Translations under genes and position numbers: made by a program
Origin: Prauserella salsuginis
GTDB lineage: Bacteria > Actinomycetota > Actinomycetes > Mycobacteriales > Pseudonocardiaceae
Direction of reading: 5' to 3'
Assembly (NCBI RefSeq): GCF_024648885.1
Contig: NZ_JANBBF010000008.1
Location: 744,001-808,000, forward strand
DNA: 64,000 bases
Part shown: positions 8,949 through 17,293 of the stretch, one piece after another
Position numbering within the stretch: position 1 is the first letter of the stretch
How the letters are laid out: every line of letters starts with the position of its first letter
Notes under the pieces: generated by a model
Told to the model about the DNA's origin: nothing
The model's database searches: none
What the model saw: the letters and a program-made list of their open reading frames with translations, nothing else

Positions 8949-9133
8949 AGATCAGCGTCGACATGAACGTCTGCCAGAACTACGGGCAGTGCGTGTTCGC
9001 CGCGCCGGAGGTGTTCGATCTCGACGACGCCGGTGGCCTCGTCTACCAGCCGACGGTGGGCGACACCGCACGGGGCGAGGTCGAGGCCGCTGCGATGGCG
9101 TGCCCGGTGCAGGCCATCACGATCGAGGGATGA
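8945..9133 (+). CDS. 3Fe-4S ferredoxin, P450 redox partner type
   Basis: A 62-residue ferredoxin. Seen: VCQNYGQCVFAAPEVFDLDD and a C-terminal Cys-Pro (MACPVQAI), giving the three cysteines of the single [3Fe-4S] type that feeds electrons to bacterial P450s. The GTG start at 8945 overlaps the VOC stop. The partner reductase follows with an ATGA overlap; the likely P450 is in the convergent operon (13.3-14.6 kb). Confidence 0.92.
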   Translation: MKISVDMNVCQNYGQCVFAAPEVFDLDDAGGLVYQPTVGDTARGEVEAAAMACPVQAITIEG

Positions 9134-10368
9134 GCATGGCGTCCACCCGGGACCGACGCATCGTCGTCGTCGGCGGCTCCCTCGGCGGACTCCGCGTCAC
9201 CGAGGCGATCGCGACCGGCGGCTGGGAGGGCGAGATCGTCGTCGTCTCCGCTGAGACACACGCGCCCTACACCCGCCCGCCGCTGTCCAAGACGGCGTTG
9301 GTGACGGGACCGGACCCCGACGCGCTGGCGTTCAAACACGGGCTCGAGGCCGGACGGGCACAGTGGCGGTTCGGCGCCCGGGCCGTGGCCGCGGACCTCG
9401 CCGGCCGCACCGTGACCCTCGCCGACGGCAGCACCCTCGGATACGACGGTCTGGTCGCCGCCACCGGGGTGCGGCCGCGACAGCTGCCCGCCGGTGTGGA
9501 CCGCACCGGCGGCGCGACGCACGTCATCCGCACGGTGGAGGACTGCCGCGCGTTGCACGGCGCGCTGCGGTCGCACCCGCGAGTGGTCGTGCTCGGGGCG
9601 GGGTTCATCGGCTGTGAGGTCGCCGCGACGGCGGCCGGACTGGGCTGCCGGGTCACCGTGGTCGCCCTCGACGAGGCGCCGATGCTGCGACCGCTCGGCC
9701 GTGCGGTCGGCGACGCGGTGCGGACCCGGCACGAGCAGGAGGGCGTGGAGTTCCGGCTCGGCTCTGCGGTGTCGTCCGTGCGAACCGAGGGCCGGGTGCA
9801 CATCGTGGAGCTCGACGACGGCACGTCCGTGGCGGGCGACGTCGTGGTGCAGTCCGTGGGCTCGTCGCCCTGTGTCGAATGGCTCGCAGACAACGGCCTC
9901 GACCTCACCGACGGTATCGAGACCGACAACCGGATGCGGGCCGGATCCGTCCCCGGCGTGGTCGCCGTCGGTGACGTGGCTCGGTTCCCGAACCCGCTCT
10001 TCGACGACGTCCCACGTCGGGTCGAGCACTGGCAGATGCCCCTGGACACCGCGCGACGGGCGGCGTCGACCCTGCTCGGCGATCTGGCCGGCGCGGACAC
10101 CGATCCGGCGCCGTTCACTCCCCTTCCCTCCTTCTGGTCCGATCAGTACGAGCTGCGCCTGCAGTCCTTCGGCGCACCGGGTCTTGCCGACCGGATCGAC
10201 GTTCTCGAGGGCGACCTCGCCGAACACGCCGCCGTGGTCGGCTACTTCCGGGACAACCGCCTGGTCGGCGCACTCGCCCTCGGACTGCCCCGACGGGCCG
10301 TGGCGGTCCGCAGGAAGCTGCTCGCGTCCTTGTCCGATCCCGCACCGATGTGCCCCTCCCTGACCTGA
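9130..10368 (+). CDS. FAD-dependent ferredoxin reductase
   Basis: A 412-residue NAD(P)H:ferredoxin reductase of the putidaredoxin-reductase type. Seen: FAD Rossmann VVVGGSLGGLRVTEAI, second dinucleotide motif VVVLGAGFIGCEVAATAA, and the FAD-contacting VAVGDVARFPN, followed by a C-terminal reductase domain. The ATG at 9130 overlaps the ferredoxin stop, so the two are translationally coupled. It would pass electrons from NAD(P)H to the 3Fe-4S ferredoxin and on to the P450. Confidence 0.9.
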   Translation: MSMASTRDRRIVVVGGSLGGLRVTEAIATGGWEGEIVVVSAETHAPYTRPPLSKTALVTGPDPDALAFKHGLEAGRAQWRFGARAVAADLAGRTVTLADGSTLGYDGLVAATGVRPRQLPAGVDRTGGATHVIRTVEDCRALHGALRSHPRVVVLGAGFIGCEVAATAAGLGCRVTVVALDEAPMLRPLGRAVGDAVRTRHEQEGVEFRLGSAVSSVRTEGRVHIVELDDGTSVAGDVVVQSVGSSPCVEWLADNGLDLTDGIETDNRMRAGSVPGVVAVGDVARFPNPLFDDVPRRVEHWQMPLDTARRAASTLLGDLAGADTDPAPFTPLPSFWSDQYELRLQSFGAPGLADRIDVLEGDLAEHAAVVGYFRDNRLVGALALGLPRRAVAVRRKLLASLSDPAPMCPSLT

Positions 10369-10392
10369 ACACCCGGCAACAGAGGAGACCCG

Positions 10393-10713
10393 ATGACCTA
10401 CGTGATCGCCGAGTCCTGTGTGGACCTCAAGGACAAGGCCTGTATGGATGAATGCCCCGTCGACTGCATCTACGAGGGCGACCGGATGCTCTACATCCAC
10501 CCCGACGAGTGTGTCGACTGCGGAGCCTGTGAGCCGGTGTGCCCGGTGGAAGCGATCTACTACGAGGACGACGTGCCCACGGAACTGTCCGTCTACACCG
10601 CCGTCAACGCCGAGTTCTTCGGCGCACTCGGCAGCCCTGGAGGCGCCACCGGGCACGGCGCCGAGGAACGAGACCATCCGCATGTCGCGGCGCTGCCGAA
10701 GGTGATGTCGTGA
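10393..10713 (+). CDS. 7Fe (3Fe-4S/4Fe-4S) ferredoxin FdxA-type
   Basis: A 106-residue ferredoxin. Seen: N-terminal MTYVIAESCVDLKDKACMDECPVDC and CVDCGACEPVCPVEAIYYEDD, the standard seven-iron pattern of actinobacterial FdxA. A GGAGACCCG box precedes the ATG. Its place after the P450 ferredoxin and reductase suggests a second electron carrier for pathway enzymes, possibly a low-potential partner; which enzyme it serves is not known. Confidence 0.9.
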   Translation: MTYVIAESCVDLKDKACMDECPVDCIYEGDRMLYIHPDECVDCGACEPVCPVEAIYYEDDVPTELSVYTAVNAEFFGALGSPGGATGHGAEERDHPHVAALPKVMS

Positions 10714-11735
10714 GCGGCGGAGCCATGCCGCTCGCGGCCACCACCACGGCACTGCGCACAGTCACGGTAGCTCCGGCCTCACCTCCACGCGCCGGCCCGG
10801 ACGAGGCCCTGCTGGAGGTCGACCGCGTCGGTATCTGCGGCACCGACCTGCACATCTGGGACGGCAGTTATGCCACCACGCTGCCGGTCGTGCAGGGCCA
10901 CGAGATCAGCGGCACCGTTGCCGCACTGCCCGACGCCTACGCCGGGATGCTCTCGGTCGGCGATCGCGTGGCGGTCGAACCGGTGGTGGCCTGCGGTTCC
11001 TGCTATCCGTGTCGGATCGGCCGTCGCAACACGTGCCGCTCGATGGACGCGGTCGGGGTCCATCGGCCCGGCGGGTTCCAGGAACGGGTGGCAGTGCCCG
11101 TGGGTAACTGTCACGCCGCGACCGGGCTCGACGCCGATGTCGCAGCACTCGCCGAGACGCTGTCGGTGAGTCTGCGGGCGGTCACGCGCCCGGACGTGCG
11201 CTCCGGCGAGCAGGTCGTCGTCCTCGGTGCCGGTCCGATCGGACTCGGTGTCGTCGTGGCGGCCAGGGATGCCGGCGCCCGAATCCTGATCGCTGACCTA
11301 CACGAGTCCAGATTGGACCTCGCCCGTGCGCTCGGTGCGGAGGAGACCGTTCGGGGCGTCGACGAGCTACCCGAGCGGGTCGACGCGTGGACCGACGGGG
11401 AGGGGGCGCCCGTGGTCGTGGAGGCCACAGGTGCAGCGCCCGTCGTCGAGCGTGCGTTCGACGTCGTCGCAACGGCCGGACGGATCTCCCTGGTCGGTGT
11501 CTCGGAACAGGCCGTAGGCCTGAACATGCGCACGTTCACGGCAAAGGAGCTGGACGTCTACGGCAGCCGGTCCACACTGGACTTCCCAGGCGCTGTCGCA
11601 CTTGCCGAGCGACGACAGGCCGACGTGCGAAGCCTGATCAGCCACACCTTCGGCCTCGACGAGGTCGGCGACGCACTCGCGTTCGCCCACGACAATCCGC
11701 AGTCGGTGGTCAAGGCGGTCATCGCGATCCGCTGA
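10710..11735 (+). CDS. Zinc-dependent medium-chain alcohol dehydrogenase (threonine/sorbitol dehydrogenase-like)
   Basis: A 341-residue MDR enzyme. Seen: catalytic zinc Cys in GICGTDLH, GHEISG, structural zinc set CGSCYPCRIGRRNTC, and Rossmann motif VVLGAGPIGLGVVV. The GTG at 10710 overlaps the ferredoxin stop (GTGA); an in-frame ATG at 10725 with GGCGGAG upstream is an alternative. It is last in its operon and converges on the SDR gene. Likely oxidises a secondary alcohol intermediate with NAD(P); substrate unknown. Confidence 0.87.
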   Translation: MSGGAMPLAATTTALRTVTVAPASPPRAGPDEALLEVDRVGICGTDLHIWDGSYATTLPVVQGHEISGTVAALPDAYAGMLSVGDRVAVEPVVACGSCYPCRIGRRNTCRSMDAVGVHRPGGFQERVAVPVGNCHAATGLDADVAALAETLSVSLRAVTRPDVRSGEQVVVLGAGPIGLGVVVAARDAGARILIADLHESRLDLARALGAEETVRGVDELPERVDAWTDGEGAPVVVEATGAAPVVERAFDVVATAGRISLVGVSEQAVGLNMRTFTAKELDVYGSRSTLDFPGAVALAERRQADVRSLISHTFGLDEVGDALAFAHDNPQSVVKAVIAIR

Positions 11736-11812
11736 CGCCGGCGGCACAGGGAACGAACGTCCGGCGCGCCTCGTCTGCGCGCCTCGTGTGCCGGCCTCGG
11801 CGTACCGGCGTC

Positions 11813-12532
11813 TCAGTAGGCGATGAACCCGCCGTCGACCGGCAGTGCCGTGCCGTTGATCCGGGATGCCTGCGGCGAGGCAAGGTAGACGATCGCGTCG
11901 ACGATCTCGTCGGCCTCCGCGGGCGGCGGCTTGCGGCGGTCCCGCTGCAGGCCCTCGGCGGCGGCCGGGAAGACGTGGTCGACGACCTGCATCCCGGTGC
12001 GGATCGAGCCGGGGCACACGACGTTGCTGCGGATCCCCTGGTCGCCGAGTGTGGCGGCGATGTTCAGCGTGAGCCCGACCAGACCGTGTTTCGACGCCGT
12101 GTACGCCGCTCCGGCGCGGCCACCACGCAGTCCCGCGACGGACGCGACGTTGACGATCACGCCGCCGCCGCGCTCCAGCATCCCCGGCAACACCTCGTGG
12201 CAGAACAGGTACGGGCCGGTGAGATTCACCGCGAGCAGCCGGTTCCACTCGTCGAGCCCGGCTTCGTGTGCCCGTCCGAGACGGTCGATCACACCCGCGT
12301 TGTTGACCAGGACGTGGACCTCCCCCGCCGCGGCGATCACGCGGGCGACGTCGTCGGGATCGGTGACGTCGGCGGCGACACCGGTCACGCTGTCGTACCG
12401 GTCGGCCAGCGTCCGCACGCCCTCCGCATCCCGGTCCACCGCGACCACCCGGTCGCCCGCGCCGGCGAAACGCGCCACCGCGGCCCGTCCCACACCACCG
12501 GCCGCGCCGGTGACGATCACGGTTCTGGTCAT
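11813..12532 (-). CDS. Short-chain dehydrogenase/reductase (SDR)
   Basis: A 239-residue classical SDR. Seen: cofactor motif VTGAAGGVG, VNNAG, active-site Ser in VNVASVAGL and catalytic YTASK, and C-terminal INGTALPVDGGF. ATG at 12532. It is the last gene of the left-going operon that begins with the MaoC pair at 20 kb, 32 bp after the preceding SDR. It probably oxidises a hydroxyacyl or cyclic alcohol intermediate with NAD(P). Confidence 0.9.
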   Translation of the reverse strand: MTRTVIVTGAAGGVGRAAVARFAGAGDRVVAVDRDAEGVRTLADRYDSVTGVAADVTDPDDVARVIAAAGEVHVLVNNAGVIDRLGRAHEAGLDEWNRLLAVNLTGPYLFCHEVLPGMLERGGGVIVNVASVAGLRGGRAGAAYTASKHGLVGLTLNIAATLGDQGIRSNVVCPGSIRTGMQVVDHVFPAAAEGLQRDRRKPPPAEADEIVDAIVYLASPQASRINGTALPVDGGFIAY

Positions 12533-12564
12533 GTTCCGCCCTTCCCCATGAATCTGCGGTCCGG

Positions 12565-13329
12565 TCAGCTGGTCTGCCCGCCGTCGACCACGAGAGTCCC
12601 GCCTGTCACGTACGAGGCCGCATCGGAGGCGAGGAACACGACGGGCGCCGCGATCTCCTCCGGCGTGGCCCAGCGCCCGAGCGGGATCTCGGCCGAGTAG
12701 AGCCGGCCCATGTTGGTGTCACTCTCGTAGTGCTCGTGTGCGCCGGAGTCGACGAGACCCGGTACGACGACGTTGCTGCGTATCCCGTGCCGCCCCCATT
12801 CCCGGGCCATGGCGCGGCTGAGCATCGTCAGCCCCGCCTTGCTCGTGCCGTAATGGGCCATGCCGTGCTGCGCCGACTCACCGACGATCGACCCAACGTG
12901 CACGACGGATCCGCCGCCGGCGCGGATCATGCCCGGCAGAGCCGCGTGCGCACAGATCAACGGAGCATCGAGGTTGAGGGCGACCGTCTTCTGCCACCCC
13001 GACAGCCGCATCTCGGCCAGCGGTGCCAGGAACCGCGCGCCGCCGGCGTTGTTCACCACGACGGTCGGGTCGCCCAGCTCGGCGGCCACACCGGCCACGG
13101 CCTCGGCCACCTGGTCCTCATCGGTCACGTCCGCGGTGGCCACAACGGTCCGCCGCCCGGTGGGTTCCACCATGGCGGCGGTCTCCTCCAGCGCCTCGCG
13201 GCGCCGGGCGAGCAGTCCCACGTCCGCACCCGCACGGGCCAGCGCGCAGGCGACCGCGCGCCCGATCCCACCGCTCGCACCCGTGACCACGGCGACCTTC
13301 CCGGCAAGCACGCCCGCCCGCTCGCTCAT
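12565..13329 (-). CDS. Short-chain dehydrogenase/reductase (SDR)
   Basis: A 254-residue classical SDR. Seen: VTGASGGIGRAVA, VVNNAGG, active-site Ser in VHVGSIVGESA, YGTSKAG, and C-terminal YVTGGTLVVDGG. Its ATG at 13329 overlaps the P450 stop (ATGA), so the two are coupled, which makes a role on the P450 product (alcohol to ketone) plausible but unproven. Confidence 0.9.
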   Translation of the reverse strand: MSERAGVLAGKVAVVTGASGGIGRAVACALARAGADVGLLARRREALEETAAMVEPTGRRTVVATADVTDEDQVAEAVAGVAAELGDPTVVVNNAGGARFLAPLAEMRLSGWQKTVALNLDAPLICAHAALPGMIRAGGGSVVHVGSIVGESAQHGMAHYGTSKAGLTMLSRAMAREWGRHGIRSNVVVPGLVDSGAHEHYESDTNMGRLYSAEIPLGRWATPEEIAAPVVFLASDAASYVTGGTLVVDGGQTS

Positions 13330-14552
13330 ACCGCAGCCCCACGCCGTACCGGCATCGTCTTCATGCCACGGCTCATCATCGTGGTGTGCCATTCCTCGGT
13401 GCCGTCCGGTTCCAGGTCCGGCATCGCCCCGATCACCGCGGGGAATGCCACCTGTGCCTCCAACCTCGCCAGGAAGTTGCCGAGGCAATGATGCACGCCG
13501 AACCCGAAGCCGACGTGGTTGTTGCGGACGCGAGTGATGTCGAGCTCGTGCGGACGGTCGAACACATCGGGATCGCGATTAGCCGCGCTCTGCACGAGGA
13601 AGACGCTGTCTCCCTTGCGCAGCGTCGCGCCGCGAAGCTCCACGTCCTCAGCCATGAGCCGCTGTTCCAGCCTTGAGGGCCCGTCGAATCGCAGCAGTTC
13701 CTCCACCGCCGTGTTCACCCGTTCCGGCTCGTCCCGCAGCAGCTGCCACTGGCGCGGATGGCGCATCAGCTGGCGAGTGCCGTTGGCGATCAGGTTGGTG
13801 GTCGTCTCGTGGCCGCCGAACACCAGCAGCGCGCACGTGGAGATGATCTCCCGGTCGTCGAGGGGCGGATCGACCTCGTCGGCGGTGACGAGGCTGGAGA
13901 TGACGTCGTCACCCGGCTCGCGGCGGATGCGGGTGATCAGATCGGCGAGGTAGTCGGTCAGCTCGATGAGTCCCTGCTGGGCCTTCTCCCGCCGGCCGGG
14001 CTCACCCTGTGCGCCGAACACGAGCGTGAGGATGTCGTCGGACCACTTCTTGAACATGTCGCGGTCCGCAGCCGGCACACCGATCAGTTCGGCGACCACG
14101 ATCGCCGGAATCGGATAGGCGAAATCCGCGATGAAGTCGAACCGCGTCCTGCCCTCCAGCGCCGCCAGGGTCTCCTTCACCACCTGCTCGACCCGCGGTC
14201 GCCAGGCCGCCACCCGCTTCGGACTGAACGCGGGCGTCACGAGCTTGCGCAGGCGGGTGTGTTCGGGCGGGTCGAGGAACACCATCCAATGCCGCAGCAC
14301 GTCGAACGTCGGCTCCCGCTCCGCGCGCTTCTCCGGCGAGAGGTGCGTCTCGTAGACCGGTCGCACGCGGTCGGACGAGAACCCCGGATGCCGCAGTGCC
14401 CACAGCACGTCCTCGTGCTTGTGCAGAAACCATGCCCGGTACCGCTGGTTCCAGTACACCGGATGCTCCTCGAGCATCCGGGCGAAATAGGGATAGGGAT
14501 CGGCGAGCCGCTCCCCGCCGAGCACGTCGTCGAGCTCCACCGTCTCAGCCAC
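13326..14552 (-). CDS. Cytochrome P450 monooxygenase
   Basis: A 408-residue soluble bacterial P450. Seen: I-helix oxygen-binding motif FGGHETTTN at about residues 245-253, ExxR motif in EELLR near 284-288, and heme-binding FGFGVHHCLG near 349-358 with axial Cys about 356. The GTG at 14552 overlaps the thiolase stop by eight bases. Redox partners are in the convergent operon at 8.9-10.4 kb. It would hydroxylate the growth substrate or an intermediate; together with the EthD-like protein the set recalls ether-degrading P450 systems, but no AraC-type EthR is present. Confidence 0.93.
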   Translation of the reverse strand: MAETVELDDVLGGERLADPYPYFARMLEEHPVYWNQRYRAWFLHKHEDVLWALRHPGFSSDRVRPVYETHLSPEKRAEREPTFDVLRHWMVFLDPPEHTRLRKLVTPAFSPKRVAAWRPRVEQVVKETLAALEGRTRFDFIADFAYPIPAIVVAELIGVPAADRDMFKKWSDDILTLVFGAQGEPGRREKAQQGLIELTDYLADLITRIRREPGDDVISSLVTADEVDPPLDDREIISTCALLVFGGHETTTNLIANGTRQLMRHPRQWQLLRDEPERVNTAVEELLRFDGPSRLEQRLMAEDVELRGATLRKGDSVFLVQSAANRDPDVFDRPHELDITRVRNNHVGFGFGVHHCLGNFLARLEAQVAFPAVIGAMPDLEPDGTEEWHTTMMSRGMKTMPVRRGAAV

Positions 14553-15681
14553 CGAGCACCACCACCACACACCCGTTTCCGTCGATTCCCGCCGTACCGC
14601 CGCCCATCGTCTCGACGGCGGCGATTCTGGCGCCTTCCACCTGCCGCTGCCCGGCCTCTCCCCGCAGCTGCCACACGGCCTCGGCGATCTGCGCCAGCCC
14701 GGTGGCGCCCAGCGGGTGCCCGCGGCTGAGCAGGCCGCCGGAGGGGTTCACGGGCTGCCGTCCGCCGAGCGCGGTGTGCCCCGAGAGCACCAGATCGCCA
14801 CCACCACCCGGTTCCGCGATGCCGAGTGCCTCGGTGGCCGTGATCTCACCGATGGTGAAGGCGTCGTGCACCTCGAACAGGTCGACGTCACCGGGACCGA
14901 TCCCCGCCTCGTGCCAGGCCTCTCCCGCAACCCTCGCCATCAGCTCGTAACCCCACGGATGAGTGCTGCGGTGGTCCCACAGTTCTCCCGAACGCAGCGC
15001 CGACGCGGCGATCGGCACGTCGCGGTCGACGCCACGCCCACGGCCGATCACCGCGGCGGTCGCGGCATCGGAGATGTCGCAGCACTGCAGCAACGTCAGG
15101 GGGTCGGCGACCATGCGCGAGGCCAGCACCTGTTCGGCGGTGACCTCCGCGCCGTGCTGGGCCCGTGGATTGAGCGCACCGTGCCGGCGGTTCTTCACCG
15201 CGACCGCCGCCAACGCCTTCGGTTCGAGTCCGTACAAGTGCTCGTACCTGCTGGCGACCATCGCGTAGACACCCGGCAACGCGAGGCCGGCGCGCCCTTC
15301 GGCATCGGTGTGCTCCGGTGTGATCGGCCCGGCGAAGTGCAGCGTCATCGTCTCCACGCCGAGGCACAGCACACGCTCGAAACGGCCGGACAGCACCGAC
15401 TGCCGAGCCTCGTGCAGCGCGGTCGTCGACGTCGCACAGGCGTTCTCGAAGGTCAGCACCGGCACCCCGGTCACGCCGAGCAGTTGCAGCATGCGCTGCG
15501 CCGTGCCGGGTGCGCCGAACACCGTGCCGGCGAAGACCGCGTCGATGTCCCGCACGTCGTCGACACCGGCGTCGGCCAGCGCCTCGCCCACGGCCTGCTG
15601 CGCCAGCAGCGGCGCGCCGACACCCGGTTGGCGGCCGAAGCTCGAGGTGCCGACGCCCTGGACGAAGGCGGTCCCGATCAT
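14545..15681 (-). CDS. SCP2-type thiolase (thiolase II superfamily)
   Basis: A 378-residue thiolase-fold protein of the SCP2/acetyl-CoA acetyltransferase-like group. Seen: nucleophile Cys in ENACATSTTALHEA, EVHDAFTIGE and SRGHPLGATG; the end (GIDGNGCVVVVLGG) lacks the classical second-Cys CxG context. The ATG at 15681 overlaps the DUF35 stop. In this family a DUF35 partner is typical, and some pairs act as retro-aldolases rather than thiolases (established for steroid side-chain Ltp2/ChsH2). Which reaction occurs here is open. Confidence 0.85.
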   Translation of the reverse strand: MIGTAFVQGVGTSSFGRQPGVGAPLLAQQAVGEALADAGVDDVRDIDAVFAGTVFGAPGTAQRMLQLLGVTGVPVLTFENACATSTTALHEARQSVLSGRFERVLCLGVETMTLHFAGPITPEHTDAEGRAGLALPGVYAMVASRYEHLYGLEPKALAAVAVKNRRHGALNPRAQHGAEVTAEQVLASRMVADPLTLLQCCDISDAATAAVIGRGRGVDRDVPIAASALRSGELWDHRSTHPWGYELMARVAGEAWHEAGIGPGDVDLFEVHDAFTIGEITATEALGIAEPGGGGDLVLSGHTALGGRQPVNPSGGLLSRGHPLGATGLAQIAEAVWQLRGEAGQRQVEGARIAAVETMGGGTAGIDGNGCVVVVLGG

Positions 15682-16073
15682 GAGAGTTCCTCCTGTTCGG
15701 GTTCCGCGACGAGATCGCCGGTGTCGGCGACCCCGGTGACCCGCGCCCGGCTTCCCGGCGGCTGTGGGTGATCGCCCTGCGTGTGCACGAGCACTCGCGG
15801 CCCGTCGTCGAGTACGAGGTAGGCCACCGCGAACGGCGGGGTCCGGCCCGGCACACGCACCCGCAGACACGTCGACGCCCAGACCTCGCCGGTGGGGGCG
15901 AACGCACTCTCGGCGACCGGCGACCGGCAGACCGGGCAGTACAGCACCAGCTGTGCGACAGGGTGTCGGCATGCGGTGCACCGCCAGCCGGTGACGCTGC
16001 CACCGTCCGGGCCGTCAGTGAACCCCGGTCGCGGATCGTCCACGGGCTCGGTGGTCTGGTCGGTCGTACTCAT
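15678..16073 (-). CDS. DUF35 OB-fold protein with zinc ribbon (thiolase partner)
   Basis: A 131-residue protein. Seen: zinc-ribbon cysteines in WRCTACRHP and YCPVCRSP, then an OB-fold region (VRVPGRTPPFAVAYLVLDDG). The ATG at 16073 is preceded by GGGAGGAACACG. DUF35 proteins bind acyl-CoA and form complexes with SCP2 thiolases; the ATGA overlap with the thiolase gene supports that pairing. It sits between the two thiolase genes. Confidence 0.87.
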   Translation of the reverse strand: MSTTDQTTEPVDDPRPGFTDGPDGGSVTGWRCTACRHPVAQLVLYCPVCRSPVAESAFAPTGEVWASTCLRVRVPGRTPPFAVAYLVLDDGPRVLVHTQGDHPQPPGSRARVTGVADTGDLVAEPEQEELS

Positions 16074-16127
16074 CGTGTTCCTCCCTGGCACACGCCCCTC
16101 GGCTCGGACCGACGGCGCGGCGCATCG

Positions 16128-17282
16128 CTACACCCGCTCCAGCACGGTTGCGTTGGACAGGCCGCCGCCCTCGCACATCGTCTGCAGGCCGTACCGCGCG
16201 CCGCTGCGCCGCATCTCGTGCACGAGCGTGGTCATCAGCCGCGCACCCGAGGCGCCGAGCGGGTGGCCGATCGCCATGGCCCCGCCGTTGACGTTGACCC
16301 TGTCCAGGTCCACGCCCACGTCCTTCGCCCAGGCCAGTACGACGGCGGCGAACGCCTCGTTGCATTCGTAGAGGTCGACGTCGTCGGCGGACAGTCCGGC
16401 CCTGTCGAGGACCTTGCGGGTCGCGGGAATCGGTCCGGACAGGATCAGCACCGGGTCGCTGCCGACGACCGTGGTCGTATGCACGCGAGCAAGGGGTGTC
16501 AGTCCCAGTTCGTTCACCGCGCGCTCGGAGGCCACCAGGAGTCCGGCGGCGCCGTCGGCGATCTGACTGGCGAGCGGGGCGTTGTGGAAGCCCCCGTCCC
16601 TGATCGGCGGAATGCCGCGCATCTTGTCGCGGTCGGCCGTGCGCCGCACGCCCTCGTCAGCCGTCACGTCCGCGACGGGCAGCAGCTGATCGTCGAAACG
16701 CCCCTCCTCCTGCGCTCTGGCGGCGTTGGCGTGACTGGCGATGGCGAGGTCGAACATGGCCTCGCGGTCGATCCCCCAGCGCTCAGCGATGAGGTCGCCG
16801 CCGCGGAACTGATGGATCTCCTCGGCACCGAAGTGTTCGGCCCAGCCCTCGCCTGCGAACGGGTACCCGTAGCCGAGGCCCGGGTCCCCGGAGCTGTTGA
16901 GCGGGACCCGGCTCATCGACTCGACGCCCCCGGCGACCACGATGTCCTGCTCGCCGGCCTTGATCGCCTGCGCCGCGAAATGCACCGCCTGCTGGGAGGA
17001 TCCGCACTGCCGATCGATCGTGACCGCGGGGACCTCGACGGGCAGTCCCGCGGAGAGCCACGCGTTCCGTCCGACGTTGAACGCCTGGTCTCCCAGCTGG
17101 GCGACGCATCCGGTGATCACGTCATCCACTGTGGACGGATCGACACCGGTACGGTCGAGCAGAGCGGTGAACACCTCGCCCAGCAGGTCCGCGGGGTGCA
17201 AGGCGCTGAGGCCCCCGCCCTTCTTCCCTGTCGGAGTCCGGACGGCGTCCACGATGTACGCCTCGGGCCGTGTTTCGGTCAT
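16128..17282 (-). CDS. Acetyl-CoA acyltransferase (thiolase, FadA-like)
   Basis: A 384-residue classical thiolase. Seen: nucleophilic Cys in TIDRQCGSSQQAVH, CNEAFAA, GHPLGASG and the C-terminal Cys motif CEGGGLSNA, the complete catalytic set. The ATG at 17282 has AGAGG seven bases upstream; an alternative ATG at 17297 overlaps the upstream stop. It would cleave a 3-ketoacyl-CoA, the last beta-oxidation step, in the same operon as the MaoC hydratase-like genes. Confidence 0.92.
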   Translation of the reverse strand: MTETRPEAYIVDAVRTPTGKKGGGLSALHPADLLGEVFTALLDRTGVDPSTVDDVITGCVAQLGDQAFNVGRNAWLSAGLPVEVPAVTIDRQCGSSQQAVHFAAQAIKAGEQDIVVAGGVESMSRVPLNSSGDPGLGYGYPFAGEGWAEHFGAEEIHQFRGGDLIAERWGIDREAMFDLAIASHANAARAQEEGRFDDQLLPVADVTADEGVRRTADRDKMRGIPPIRDGGFHNAPLASQIADGAAGLLVASERAVNELGLTPLARVHTTTVVGSDPVLILSGPIPATRKVLDRAGLSADDVDLYECNEAFAAVVLAWAKDVGVDLDRVNVNGGAMAIGHPLGASGARLMTTLVHEMRRSGARYGLQTMCEGGGLSNATVLERV

Positions 17283-17293
17283 GTCGTTGCCTC

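Noticed and set aside
446-14552. A full mycofactocin or ethRABCD cluster
   Set aside because: No MftA-F genes and no AraC-type EthR were found; only the NDMA-type dehydrogenase, an EthD-like protein and P450 parts are present.
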